From Polyodon spathula (Eukaryota > Chordata > Actinopteri > Acipenseriformes > Polyodontidae), in the NCBI RefSeq assembly GCF_017654505.1, contig NC_054547.1, positions 25,239,975-25,303,974 on the forward strand: a stretch of 64,000 nucleotides of DNA, written 5' to 3'. How positions within the stretch are numbered: position 1 is the first letter of the stretch; every line of letters starts with the position of its first letter. The position numbers were made by a program, and so were the translations under genes. Below the pieces are notes generated by a model, which was not told where the DNA came from, made no database searches, and saw only the letters and a program-made list of their open reading frames with translations. Positions 1-13,000 of the stretch are shown here, piece after piece.

Positions 1-80
1 ATAGTGGTAATTCTGGAACTGCCACTCAAAGCGCAGTGCCCACCTCCACTGCTGCAGAAGGAAAGAGAGTTGACAAACAT

Positions 81-337
81 TATGTTACTTACTGTAACCC
101 TGGTTCCCTGAAAGAGAAGATGGCCACCAAAACATAGTTTATGGAATATAAAGCCTGCCTATTGGTAGGTGTCACTGAGATCTTACTATCAAAGCTGTTG
201 AAAGGCCCCCTTCCCTCGGTGACCTCCTCGTTCCCGCCTACTGAGGGGATAAAACCGTCATGCAGGGAAGGCTCTGATCTCTTTTCGCATCAAAACTGTG
301 AAGACGACCGAACCAGGGTTACGGAAAGTAACCTAAT
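81..337. repeat. DIRS-type foldback repeat
   Basis: The two edges are inverted copies: 84-106 (gttacttactgtaaccctgg) pairs with 313-334. The left edge closely resembles the DIRS-like element at 21150-21196, and the middle (about 140-270, ending in gataaaaccgtc) resembles the left terminal repeat of that element at 19395-19515. It looks like a compact derivative of a DIRS-type terminal repeat. It has no coding capacity of its own. Confidence 0.6.
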
Positions 338-499
338 GATATCGGGCCAGTTCAAGAGCAGATAACAGTGTTGATAGTTGCATCAGGGTTAGATACAGGT
401 GCAGGTGAAATACAAAGTACCACAGACTGGGTTAAGTGCAGGATTAAATACAGTAAAATATAAAATATAAAATAGGGAGCAGATAAGTGCAAGTTAAAG

Positions 500-780
500 T
501 GCATTAAAGGCAGAGTGCTATATTGTCCAGAGGGAGAGTTGACTTTTACAAGTGTTGTCTGAATAGGTGTGTCTTGAGGAGGCGCCAGAAGGTGGTCAGG
601 GACTGGGCAGTCCTGATATTCATAGGAAGGTCGTTCGACCACTGCAGGGCGAGGGTGGAGAAGGAGTGGGCTCTGGAGGCAGGAGAGCGTACAGGAGGTA
701 CAGCCAGTCTTCTAGTGCAGACGGAGTGGAGAGTTTGGGTGGGGGTGTAGGGAAGTATCCAGTTGGAAACGTGACTGGAC
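500..780. repeat. GC-richer dispersed-repeat-like segment, unclassified
   Basis: This stretch is clearly richer in G and C than its surroundings and reads like a dispersed repeat (runs such as ggaggcgccagaaggtggtc). Overlapping ORFs here show no domain. It directly precedes a LINE remnant and may belong to it. I cannot name the family. Confidence 0.3.
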
Positions 781-835
781 AGAGAGGCAGAGTCACACTG
801 TCCTACAGGCTACAGGGAGCTCTACGAAACAGCCC

Positions 836-1885
836 ACTTCCAAACACAGGGCAAAACCCTTCTGTTTGGGGACTTCAATGCCCGGACAAGTAGAGAACTA
901 TACTTTATTCCCACAATGGGAAACAGGCACATATTTGGAGATAATATACCATTTCAAAACACAACTAAAACCTTGAAATACCTACAATAGCCAGATAAAC
1001 ATGAGTGGCAAGAAACAACTAGAGCTGAGGAAAAGTCTAGGCCTGTGCATAGTGTATGGGAGAGTGAGAGGAGACTCTCTAGGTCACATTTAGTTCCCCA
1101 TTGGTCAGCAGTACCATAGACTATGCAATAACAGACCTAGACATCATTGATATAAATGCACTGACAGACCCCAATCTTACCTAATCTGTAGTTGAGTATC
1201 AGAATGTGGAATAGGTTCTTATATTCTGTCCCTAAATATTTCTTTAGGTTTCATTCTTCTGTGCGATGTCGCTAAACTTCTGGAGACCTGGATTCTTGCA
1301 TACATTATTTGCAGCTAAGACTGTCCTCAACCTAAAGAAAAGCCCCAAACCTACCCACAGTAATCCCCTACAAACCTTCTCCCACTCCCTCCACAGTACA
1401 AATGAGATCACAGAACACTACCAGCAAACCGTAAACTCCCCAGAAATTAAACAAATGATAAGTGCTTTCCTGAACAAAATCAGACCAAAAAATATATAAA
1501 TTTGGCCGTTACATATCTAAACACCATTTTCAAAACAACTGCAGAAAAATCACAATGCAAAGTATCACCAAAGATTGCTAAAAAAATGAAAAGAAAAACG
1601 AGAAGAGGTAGTTTGACAGAGAATGTGCAAAATTAAGACAAAAAGTAAAAAAAAAAAAAAAAAAAAAGGCTAATCTGAAACACACTGTCCCAGATTGAAG
1701 CGGCCATAGACAACAACTCCTTCTGGCAAACCTGGAACAAACTGAAACCCAACAAAAAGACACGCCCAACAGCAATCCAAAACGGTCAAATCTGGACAGA
1801 ACATTTCCAGCACCTATATAAAGAATCCAAACCGAAGCCCTCACACCATATTGATGGACATTACATAAGCAAATGGATGTCATTT
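836..1885 (+). mobile_element. LINE remnant: endonuclease C-terminal part and linker to reverse transcriptase
   Basis: Broken frames translate to parts of a non-LTR retrotransposon ORF2. At about 862-897 is LFGDFNARTSRE, the apurinic-endonuclease GDFNAR motif. Around 1040-1140 follow pieces like GDSLGH and STIDYAITDLD, the endonuclease C-terminal SxxDY region. Next comes a linker (1266-1499 and about 1700-1830) including NNSFWQTWNKL and NGQIWTEHF, typical of the stretch before the reverse transcriptase. Several frameshifts and stops make it dead. It stops before the reverse transcriptase core. The clade is not resolved. Confidence 0.7.
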
Positions 1886-2642
1886 TTTTGGAATACCACG
1901 TTCCTTCTCAAAAATGTGTTTTAATATTAACCTTTATAAAGGAAAACATCTGTTTTAATGAATGTTCATGCACCTATTTCAGTGCAATGTAGTTTCTTCA
2001 TTGTAATAAAGAAATAGGCCTTGAATTTTATTTCTGTTTCTTCATTAAAAAAAAAAAAAAAAAAAAAGTTTTCTGGGGAGTCAAAAAATACATTAACTTT
2101 GACTCATGTACTAAGGGTTACTCTTCAATGAATTTATGATTGAGTTCTGGTGTACTTTTTCATGGTAAACTGAGCATGCATGACCTAGAAACTCAGCTGT
2201 AAGCTCAGCAGAATATCCCAAAAACTGGGCTGAATTTAGAAAAGCAAGCGGCCCAGAAATCGGACGTTATCTGAAAAGCAAAGCGTTTCAGAACCCTGAG
2301 AACAGGGGCAGTCTATACGTAAAATTGTGATTACATTACAGATAAACAAAACTGTAATAGTGGGCAGGAAATATATTTGCACTTAAAATAAATCACGCAA
2401 ACGATTATAGATACAGTATATGCTATTTGAAAGAAAAAAGTAGATCACCAAAGAAAGCCAATTCTTACATTCGTGCATAACATGCTAATTTATATAAAGT
2501 AATAGTCATCCATAGTTTGTTATATTAGTACAGCAAAATACCACGTTATATTTTAATAAAAAGGTGCTGGAAAGCAGATCTCCCTCCCTCCCTCTCTCAC
2601 TCTCTCTCCGACTACAATTTTAAAAACAGGGAGGAAGAAACT
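1886..2642. other. No gene seen
   Basis: AT-rich sequence with a 22-base poly-A tract near 2047-2068. I see no coding signal, RNA gene or clear repeat boundary. Confidence 0.5.
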
Positions 2643-2815
2643 AATATTAATAGACTAAGGTTAGGACATACAGCATTAAATCATTATTTGCACAGGATTG
2701 GAAGTCATGAATGAGAATGGGTTATTTAGCAATTGTGGTGATCAAGAAACAATGGAACATATATTCCAGAAATACAACACATATTCAGCAAAGAAACATA
2801 TTAAACAGCAAGTCA
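2643..2815 (+). mobile_element. LINE remnant: C-terminal end of a reverse-transcriptase ORF
   Basis: In frame from 2643 it reads NINRLRLGHTALNHYLHRIG, a characteristic C-terminal block of LINE polyproteins. A 1-base frameshift near 2712 leads to ENGLFSNCGDQETMEHIF, the Cys/His region that follows it. The reverse transcriptase proper is absent. It lies in the same orientation as the LINE piece at 836-1885 and might be the other end of the same insertion, but nothing recognisable joins them. Confidence 0.65.
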
Positions 2816-5221
2816 AGGGATATAGAAATTGAAGTAGCTACTGTAAATTATATTTGAAATTGGAAAAGATATAAAGGATGCAATGGATACACATATAAGA
2901 TAGAGGGCGCGCGCGTCACGTCCAACTAGATGGCATGCGCCCAAAAAACCCTAAAAAGTGACGCGCGTGCGCAATGAAACGTTGAGCTCTGAGGGGAAGG
3001 AATGGCGTTCTTGATTGTGTATCTCTAAAAATTATAAAAATATAGTTATATTTAAAACATAAAAGTCAATTAGGTCATTTTGTTTCACATTATAGAAAAC
3101 GTATTGGTAAATCTTGGAAATTGGGTCTGCGTGTATTTTTGTTCCTGTACGCTGAAGGGGTGGGTTAACATTAATACCAGCGCGGGTATTTTGTAGTTAT
3201 TTTATGTCTGACCTGGGAGAAGGTAAGCACGGTTTTTATTCATTCGAGTTACATGTAATATTACTTAACACTAATATATCCAACTAGTTTCAACGTAATG
3301 TTTTCAGTACTTAAACTGTGCAGGTGTATACACGGAGAACAACGCGTTTTATTTGATTTATTCGGGTTTTAATTATTTTTTTATGCTACCTTATTTGAAT
3401 TTGGAAAAGGTACCGGTAACTTTCTTCACCTGCATTTCTACATTATTTATACATAGCAGGTTAAAAAGTTTTTGCGTGAACTGGATTCCACACATACACA
3501 CACACACAACCAAAATGCAAAATGTCGGTAGAGCAGAAAAGGGGACGGGGGGATTGCCACCTGATACTATATTAACAAAGTACACACAATAACATTGTCA
3601 TTGTACGATGGGTTGCAACGATTAAATCAAAAATGACTTTGATTAGGTCCCTCATTATGTACATCGAGAAATGCTGTATAATCGATTCAATAATTGCATT
3701 TTTGTAACGCGCTTAGTTCAGAACATTATTTTAAGTTTATCAATGAATCGGCACTGTTGGACAACATAGGTAAAATATGTAATGTTCATTCTTATATTTG
3801 TTATAAAATGATTTCACAAATAATTAACATACCCAAAAATAGTAATAAAATTTCTGATATGATATAGCTTGTAAATTTACCGTTACCTGCTTCCGAAAGC
3901 TGTCAGCAGATAGCATCGACGTGCGATCAGCAGTAACTATTTACTGCGCATGCGTCGAGGAACAGGACAGTGCTTAGAAAATAGCATTTTTTATAATAAT
4001 TACGTATAGTCATAATTTTGGATCAAAACCACTGAGTTATATAATAGTGTAACTTATACAAGCTCATTTTCTGTGTTATTCACACCTCCTGCCTAGGTAG
4101 TAGTAGCACCTAGAGTGAGGATCGGGTTTGCTTGCAGACACACTACTTTGTCAGCTACCGCTCCTCTGTTGTTCGAAGCCGTGGAGATGCGTGACCTGGT
4201 GACGTCTTTTCCAGATGAGTTCACGCAGATGGCGAACTTTTGCACAAAATCTTGTGCAGAATCTCCGCAGCATTAGGAAAATATGCGTACGTGAACGCAG
4301 CCAATATCTTTTGAAACACCATTCTAATAAACTGCAATATTATTGGCTGAAGCAGTTTTGCGTGAGGCTGGATTTTCATTGCTTAAAATATTAGTGTGTG
4401 AACCCTTTGGCTAGAAAGGTTGCAGTGTTTTCGGCATAGTGGGAGATTGACATCTGGACGTTTGTCTGGTTGATTGGAAATTTGCAGGTCCATACACACC
4501 CTTTTGTATTAGTGAATTGACACTATGAATTACTGGATGGTGACAAATTTATGGACCAATTGACCAATTCACGAATTGACAAACACATTGACAAATTAAT
4601 GGTTGGATAGTTTTGGCACAAATGGTGCTCCATAAGAACCAGCAAAGCAGTTTTGAAAGTGCTGTGTAGGTACTTGCCCTTTGTGCATTCGATGGGGGAA
4701 TCTAGTGTGTCTGCTGTCAAAGCGACAGTCCTTGCAGCCTATAGGAACAGCAGGGGGGCTCGCTGTTTGAGAGTAAAAAAGCTAATCGAAGTATGGGGGG
4801 CGGGCTGGCTTTTATTATTTACTGTTCTTTTATATTTATTTAGAATGTCACCAGATTTTGTTTAAAGTACGTAAATTAGCTACATATCGCATTCTCATTT
4901 CTAAAAATTTCTAGCCACAAATTCTGTATTAGCCAGGACCTGTCTATGGGTCGGGATAGTATGGTAGGCCATTCGAGTCAAAAATGCGTTATTTAGTACA
5001 CATACTCACTTTTAATTTAGGACATGTTGTAATTTTAATTTACGCTTACTAATTTGGCCAATTGGATCGCTGAAAACGAATTTAAAGAACATATGTGTAA
5101 TAAATTATCCAAGTAAAAGTCGCCTACATTTGAAATTAGGATGGGGGGAAAAAAGTACAATACAAATAATAATAAAACTATAATACAAACTGAATCGTGT
5201 CACAGTCAACGTTGTCTCAAG
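2816..5221. other. Intergenic, AT-rich with two CpG-rich patches; possible upstream RNF168 regulatory DNA
   Basis: No coding region is supported. Two patches stand out. At 2907-2972 CpG-rich inverted arms (gcgcgcgcgtcac and gtgacgcgcgtgcgc) surround a short loop. At 3890-3960 there is a tgcgcatgcg palindrome resembling an NRF1 site. A good splice-donor match (ag|gtaagc) sits at 3222/3223, so a non-coding 5' exon of RNF168 may start here. That is inference only. Confidence 0.3.
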
Positions 5222-5300
5222 AATCAATCAATCTATCTATTTTATATAGCGCCTTTCATAGTGGACCACCATCACAAAGTGCTTTACACGATTTCCAGAT
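5222..5300. repeat. Short dispersed repeat of the 'tatagcgcctttcata' type
   Basis: The segment reads caatcaatctatctatttta, then tatagcgcctttcata, then cacaaagtgctttacacgat. This arrangement is familiar from a repeat widespread in fish genomes, where it forms the tail of longer elements. Only this fragment is visible. Confidence 0.45.
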
Positions 5301-6365
5301 TGTACAATTTGGACTTTTTTTTTTTCTTCAATTCAATGACTGGCTAAACCAATTAAAATAACTATTACCTAATCATAATTTAACAAGTTATTAATTGTTT
5401 TATTTTATTGTCTTCTGACTAAAATAGTAAAAAGAAACTTTAAATAGACATGGTCCAAGAAATCAGTTTGTGAAACACAATCCATATATTTTTTTTATTA
5501 TTATTTTTGAATGGCGTTAACACAATCACACTGCTATAATTTTATACGTAGTCTAAATAAATATACAGTAGCAAAACCGGGAACATTTTACAATTGTAAT
5601 CTTTCCAACTAGGACAAAAAAGTTGGGCTGAAAAACTGTCAATCCCATTTTTCCTGAGACATCTGGTAACCCTAAATCGGTAGTAGTCAGCAAATTTATA
5701 TTTGCACGATAAAGACTCTTGCCGCAATGTTTTCTATTTTCCTTAAGTCAGCATGACTAGATACTACTGTGTAAAATGACAAAGTTAATTTACATTTATT
5801 TAGAACACGTACTATTTTATGTATTCTGATTGGTCCAAATCAATGTGTGTACTAGGTATGCAGTTTTGATCAGTATGACCTTCCATAGGTTAGTTACACA
5901 TACAGCAATCAGGGCTTGCAAAATTTTGGTAATGGTACTTGCCCTTTGGGCAGTCCATTGTAGACATTTGGTTGCCCAAAAAAATGTCAAGTTGCCCATA
6001 ATTGACCTATGGACTGTGATTTGTACAGAGTACACTGTACTCAATATAGGTACAGTATCACAGGGTGCATACATTTTTTCAACATCGAAATGCTTCCATT
6101 TGTTTTTCCCAGACTTGTGTGTTAGTTAGTTTCTACAAGTTTTTTTGACAGTTATCCACAAGTGGGCAGCCGCAGAGCATATAGCTTTTTGATCCAGAGC
6201 AGAAGTTGCTCCTGGTTTTCTAAAAGTATTTGTCAGAATCTGGAGGTGCATATCTAGAAAGAGACAATGCAGGTATGCAAAAGAGATGTAAGATACAATC
6301 TAAGAAATGTCCAATATTTGAGAACTACATAGCATTATTCGCAAAAAGGATATACAATTTTGTAT
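5301..6365. other. No gene seen
   Basis: AT-rich intergenic DNA. Small ORFs near 5542-5727 and 5817-6129 overlap on both strands and show no domain or codon signal. Confidence 0.5.
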
Positions 6366-6457
6366 ACTGCAAGTATACTTGTGCCAAAATAGGTTAGTAT
6401 AATGGTACCAATAGTATACTAAAAGTAGACCATTTTGGCACAAGTATACTTGCAGTG
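6366..6457. repeat. Foldback repeat with about 25-bp arms
   Basis: Left arm at 6366-6392 (actgcaagtatacttgtgcc...) is the near-perfect reverse complement of the right arm at 6430-6457 (...ggcacaagtatacttgcagt). The loop is about 37 bases. Probably a small palindromic MITE. Confidence 0.6.
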
Positions 6458-7006
6458 TATTACTTTTTTGTAAAGGATGATACTGGATTCTGATCCAAAC
6501 TTCTTTATACCCTCTGTTAAATGTTGAACACTGTGGGAGTAACAAAAATGAAATGACAAATGTCCCGCATTATATATTAAAATGTACAAGTGTCATGTAT
6601 TAAGTATGCAAGTCAAATACTAAATATAGTACACCCTCCCTATAACAACCCTGTTTTGGTCCAAAGCCTTTTGTTCGCTATAGTAAAAGGACAATCCAAA
6701 ACAAACAACATAAGCTGCTGGAGTAAGTTAAGGAAGTCACCTTGGATAAAGACATTAGCTAAACTATTAATAATATTAGTACTGTTTTATTATTTGATTC
6801 TTTATTACGGTATTTGTTACTACTAGAACATTATTATTATTAGTAGTATTAGCAATGAAATTGGGTACTGTACTTGTAATTCTACTTTTATTCACAATTT
6901 GTGGCATGCTGCATCTAGTATTCTGGCTATATCCTATTCATTGAAGAACACAGTACAACATGTACAAAATGTGAATCTTGGTGAGCAGAGTACTGTAGCT
7001 TGAGTA
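6458..7006. other. No gene seen
   Basis: AT-rich intergenic sequence. No feature recognised. Confidence 0.5.
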
Positions 7007-8893
<1,887 letters not shown>

Positions 8894-9716
8894 TACTTTG
8901 GCTGTCGTAGTGTCAATTTTAACTGTCGTTTCAGTGGAGCAGACACGGTCATATGACATATACCAGGGCGCTGAGTAGATAGGATTGCTTTAGTTGTGAG
9001 GGGTGTTACACGGGGCAGTCCTTGCAGGATTTGGTCACAAGCAGTGTGTACGTCACCCCGGAAATCACTCGAGCATTACCAAAGAAAAACATTGATCCCT
9101 CTAAACGTGTTTTACCGGGATGATCTGTGAGCGGAATCTCGATTGAGAAACCGCTGTTTGATTAAAGCACAGAACGTTCTGTTATAGACTAAAAAATCGG
9201 ATTGCCCGTTGGGCAAACAGGCCACAAAAAACACTTCCGACAGATTTTTTTTGGATGTCCCGGAATGTCGGGGTATCTATTTTGTGAGCCCTGCACAATG
9301 AGTACAGAACAGGTTCCTGTCTTCACAGTGAAGCAATATCTGTCTCTCATAACTGTTGTCGAAACCTTTTTTTATTAACCTACTAAAGTAGAATATTAAA
9401 TAGATAACTAAAAAAAATGTAAGGATACAAAAATAACATTTATTAACCATCAGTACGGTAGTTATGACAAGTAATAAATGACAGTGCTTTGTTTATCTTT
9501 GTACTACCTAATACCTGTGCTTCAAACATAGTGACCACAACGGAAACAGAAAACCTGAAATTGCACTTGTCTAATGTGTTTTGATTCTTCCAGTTTTGTT
9601 GAGATAGTGAACAATCGATAGTGTACTGGTGGATTTAAAACGCAATTTCAGTTGTAGACTTTTTGAATCATGTATGGAGGAAACAAACTAATAGCAATAT
9701 TTTCCCAAGGAGCAAG
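8894..9716 (+). promoter_or_regulatory. Region upstream of RNF168, likely 5'UTR and possibly promoter
   Basis: A polypyrimidine-AG acceptor-like site (gattcttccag) ends at 9592, so 9593-9716 is probably 5'UTR, perhaps spliced to an upstream non-coding exon. At about 9050-9070 the string acgtcaccccggaaatcac combines a CRE-like half and an ETS-like GGAA site. An out-of-frame ATG at 9670 precedes the RNF168 start. The transcription start is not determined. Confidence 0.35.
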
Positions 9717-10020
9717 ATGCCGCAAGTGCCACCGGACAAGTTGTCTCAAGCGGACTGCATTTGTCCGGTGTGCCTGGAGATTTTCCTGGAGCCGGTTACA
9801 CTGCCCTGCGATCACACCTTCTGTAAGCCCTGCTTCCAGCAGACTGTGGACAAGTCCAGCCTGTGCTGCCCAATCTGCCGGAAGAGGGTCTCCACCTGGG
9901 CTCGGCTGCATGGCCGCAACAAGACCCTGGTGAACAAGGAGCTGTGGGAGAGAGTGCAGGAAGCCTTCCCTGTTCACTGCCAGCATCGGCTCAGCGGAAG
10001 GGACCTGGATGATGCCACCT
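9717..10020 (+). CDS. rnf168: RNF168 coding exon 1 (RING finger)
   Basis: Encodes residues 1-101 and one base of codon 102, including the whole C3HC4 RING (CPVCLEIFLEPVTLPCDHTF). The donor is acct|gtgagt at 10020/10021. Confidence 0.95.
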
Positions 10021-13000
10021 GTGAGTTTCTCTGTCAATCGCAAACCCTGTCACCAAAAAAAAAAAAAAAATATATATATTTTTTTTTTTTACATGGTTGA
10101 CCCATGTTGCAGCCAAGTTCTGTCTAACCTTTATTTGTCACATGTACTATGTAGACAAAGCCATAACACTCGGCTACTCTTTTAAATAATGTTAATCTTT
10201 AACATGGCTTTAGAAAGTCTTTTCCCCCCATACTTTTAAATAAAAAAAATTAAATAATGTTTTTCTGATTTAATTGAGTTTTAGTCCTTAAGGTATAAGC
10301 ACTTTAAAGCTTTTGGTCTTTGTTTCTTTGCTAAAATAAAGTTGTTGTGATGAGAAACAAGAGTAATAAACTGTAATTTTTTGTTCCCAGTGAATGCACT
10401 GATTCCTCTGCCTCAACTGTGTAAACCAGGAGAGCTACGACAGGAATATGAGGACCAGAAAAGCAAGGTACATGTAGGACTCTACTTTTAGATTTTTAAC
10501 TACTGGCCCCTCAGGCCACTGAGCTAGTGTTTTTACTGGTCCGGATGCAATTTTATCTGGCCCAATATATTTATATATTTTTTCCTGATGGTTTTTATTT
10601 TCAGTATGTTTCTAACTGTGTATAGTAACCAAAGAGAGCCCACCTCTCAAAAGAAAGTGGCTAAACGAAGCCTTTCAATATATGTTACTTCAGCCATTTC
10701 ACATGTATGTAGCAAGTATTAAAAGAAGTACGGTAATCCAAACTTGAGTAACATTGAAATTAGAAAGGTAATTTAAAGTTGTGATGAATATAAAGATGTA
10801 CTAAATGTTAAGCACATCAACAGTAACTAAGAAAATGCAAGGTACTTGGAGTTGGAAAGGAGTTTTTTTTTTTTTTTTTTTTTAAACTCTGAACTGTAGT
10901 TCAATGTAAAACATCTACTGTTGACTTTCTGTGAATGGATGGAGCAGGCAACATTTGCACTGACCATTAAAAGTACAACCAGGGATCCTTGTTTTTAATT
11001 ATTTACAGGTCATTAAATAAACAAACTAACGTGACTTCGATTCATTTGATGTCAGTACTCTGGCTAGTTGTAATTAGTAATGTTAAACTATTGTAATGTT
11101 GGAATGTATTTTCTATTTTGGCCAGGTTACAATATTTACACTAAGATTATTTTATATATATTAATTGTTAGAATTAAACAGATGTAGAATATTTAGGTTG
11201 CTATGTGATAGGTGTTAATTTTTGCTGTAGTGTATACAGAATAAAATATTATTTGGTGGTTAGTGCAATGTTATGCTACTGTCGATTTAATTGGAAGAGA
11301 TACGTGCTGTGACGTTGCTGCTCATTGAGTTCTGTGTATTTTAACAAAAGAAAAAAAACTTGTGCCTAAGGAAATAGGGTGAAGAGCGAACAAATCTCGT
11401 CTTGGACATTGTTTGAACACTTTGTGAACCCGGCTAAATTTTACCTGCTTACACTGTTATGCTGTCTGCTTGTGCACACGCATTTGCCTTTTACTCTTGG
11501 TAGCGTAAGGGACCAGAGTTCGGGTAATCGAATACACAAAAAGGTTGCACCCTGTGTATTCAAATAGGAAACTATTCGAAATTCCCATCCCTAATCCTAA
11601 TAATGAACACTATTAAAACAGTATTCATAATACAAAATAACAGTCCTACTTAGAGCGTTGTCGCTTGTGTAGCCTCTCCCAAGTCAGCGCCAATCTTGCT
11701 GAGTGTTGCCAACGAGTCCTTGAAAGATTCTGAACGGCATTTTTGACCTGAACACATCGGATCCCAAATCAAAAAGTTAGACAATTCGATTGCGTATCTG
11801 GGTATCCATTGGGGACATCTTACTGCTGCTGTTTTATCTGCAAGTCTGGGAAACAAGGCAAAACCTTCTTTTTTTTTTCTCTCTGTCATAATGAAGCCTC
11901 CACTCTAAATGCTCGTCTTCATTTTTTTCATAATTACATTCTTTATGATTTATTGATTTCCTTTAGGCTTATTGGTTGCTTAGTTGTAGAAAACCCAATT
12001 TGTAAAAGGTTTGCCGCGGGAACGAGTACCAACACACACTTCGGTACGCAGTCCCAGATTCTGACTGTACAACAAATATGACACACGGCAGGAAAGTTTG
12101 GATTAGTTATGTTTTTAAAAAATGATTTGTAAATTAATGTTCAGCTTTTTGACACACTGGCCCATTTTCCTGGATTCATGAAATGGAAGCCATATGCAGT
12201 ATATATATTATACTAGCTAAATGTGACCAGCCCAGTCGGGCCTGTGGAGCTTCATAACTACCGGCCAAACTTCGCTCTCTACCGGCCCCGGGCCACCGGG
12301 CCATAGTTAACGTCGAACCCTGACATGGTGTCCAAATAATTTTGTCTGCGACTGTATGTGTTTGTGTGTGAGTAACAAAGTTTCCCAAAAATCAAAGAAT
12401 GAGAGTTTTACGTTGTTATTCTATGACATGTTTTACATGTTTCTTTGTTTTGAATTAAACATTTATTTAAAGGTGCTGACACTTCTTTCAAACAGATCTG
12501 TGCATATGCCTATTTACAGATTTCAAGAGAGTATCAATTGAATTGCTTATCCAGTCATGATGAAACTTGGTTAGGACATTGTTTAGCACTCGTGTGTCAG
12601 TCTCTGGGTATTTACAAGAATATGTCTGAGTCTGTCAAACCTGTATTTTTTAGCTGTATTTGTACAGTACACATACACACAGTGGATGTTTTTCATGGTG
12701 CCTCTACTTTTTTTTATTTACAAACATGATGGGGTTTGTTACTTATGTTTTGTTTATTTCAAATTATTTTCAGCTGGAAGCAGAAAAACGTGTGTTGGAA
12801 GAAGAGGAGAGGCGAGCGAGTGAAGAGTTTATTCAACAGCTCCTAGTTGAGGAAGATGGGAGAAGAGCTGAGGAGTGGAAGAGGGCAGTAGAGGTGCAGC
12901 TGGAAAATGATGAAAGATTGGCCCAGGTGCTCAGTAAAGAAATTGTGAGTTTTAATCAAGTAATTGCCTTTTCATATTCTGTCGGCTTGAATGGATGCTA

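Noticed and set aside
11650..11889. 79-codon minus-strand ORF inside RNF168 intron 2
   Set aside because: No recognisable domain and no neighbouring coding evidence.
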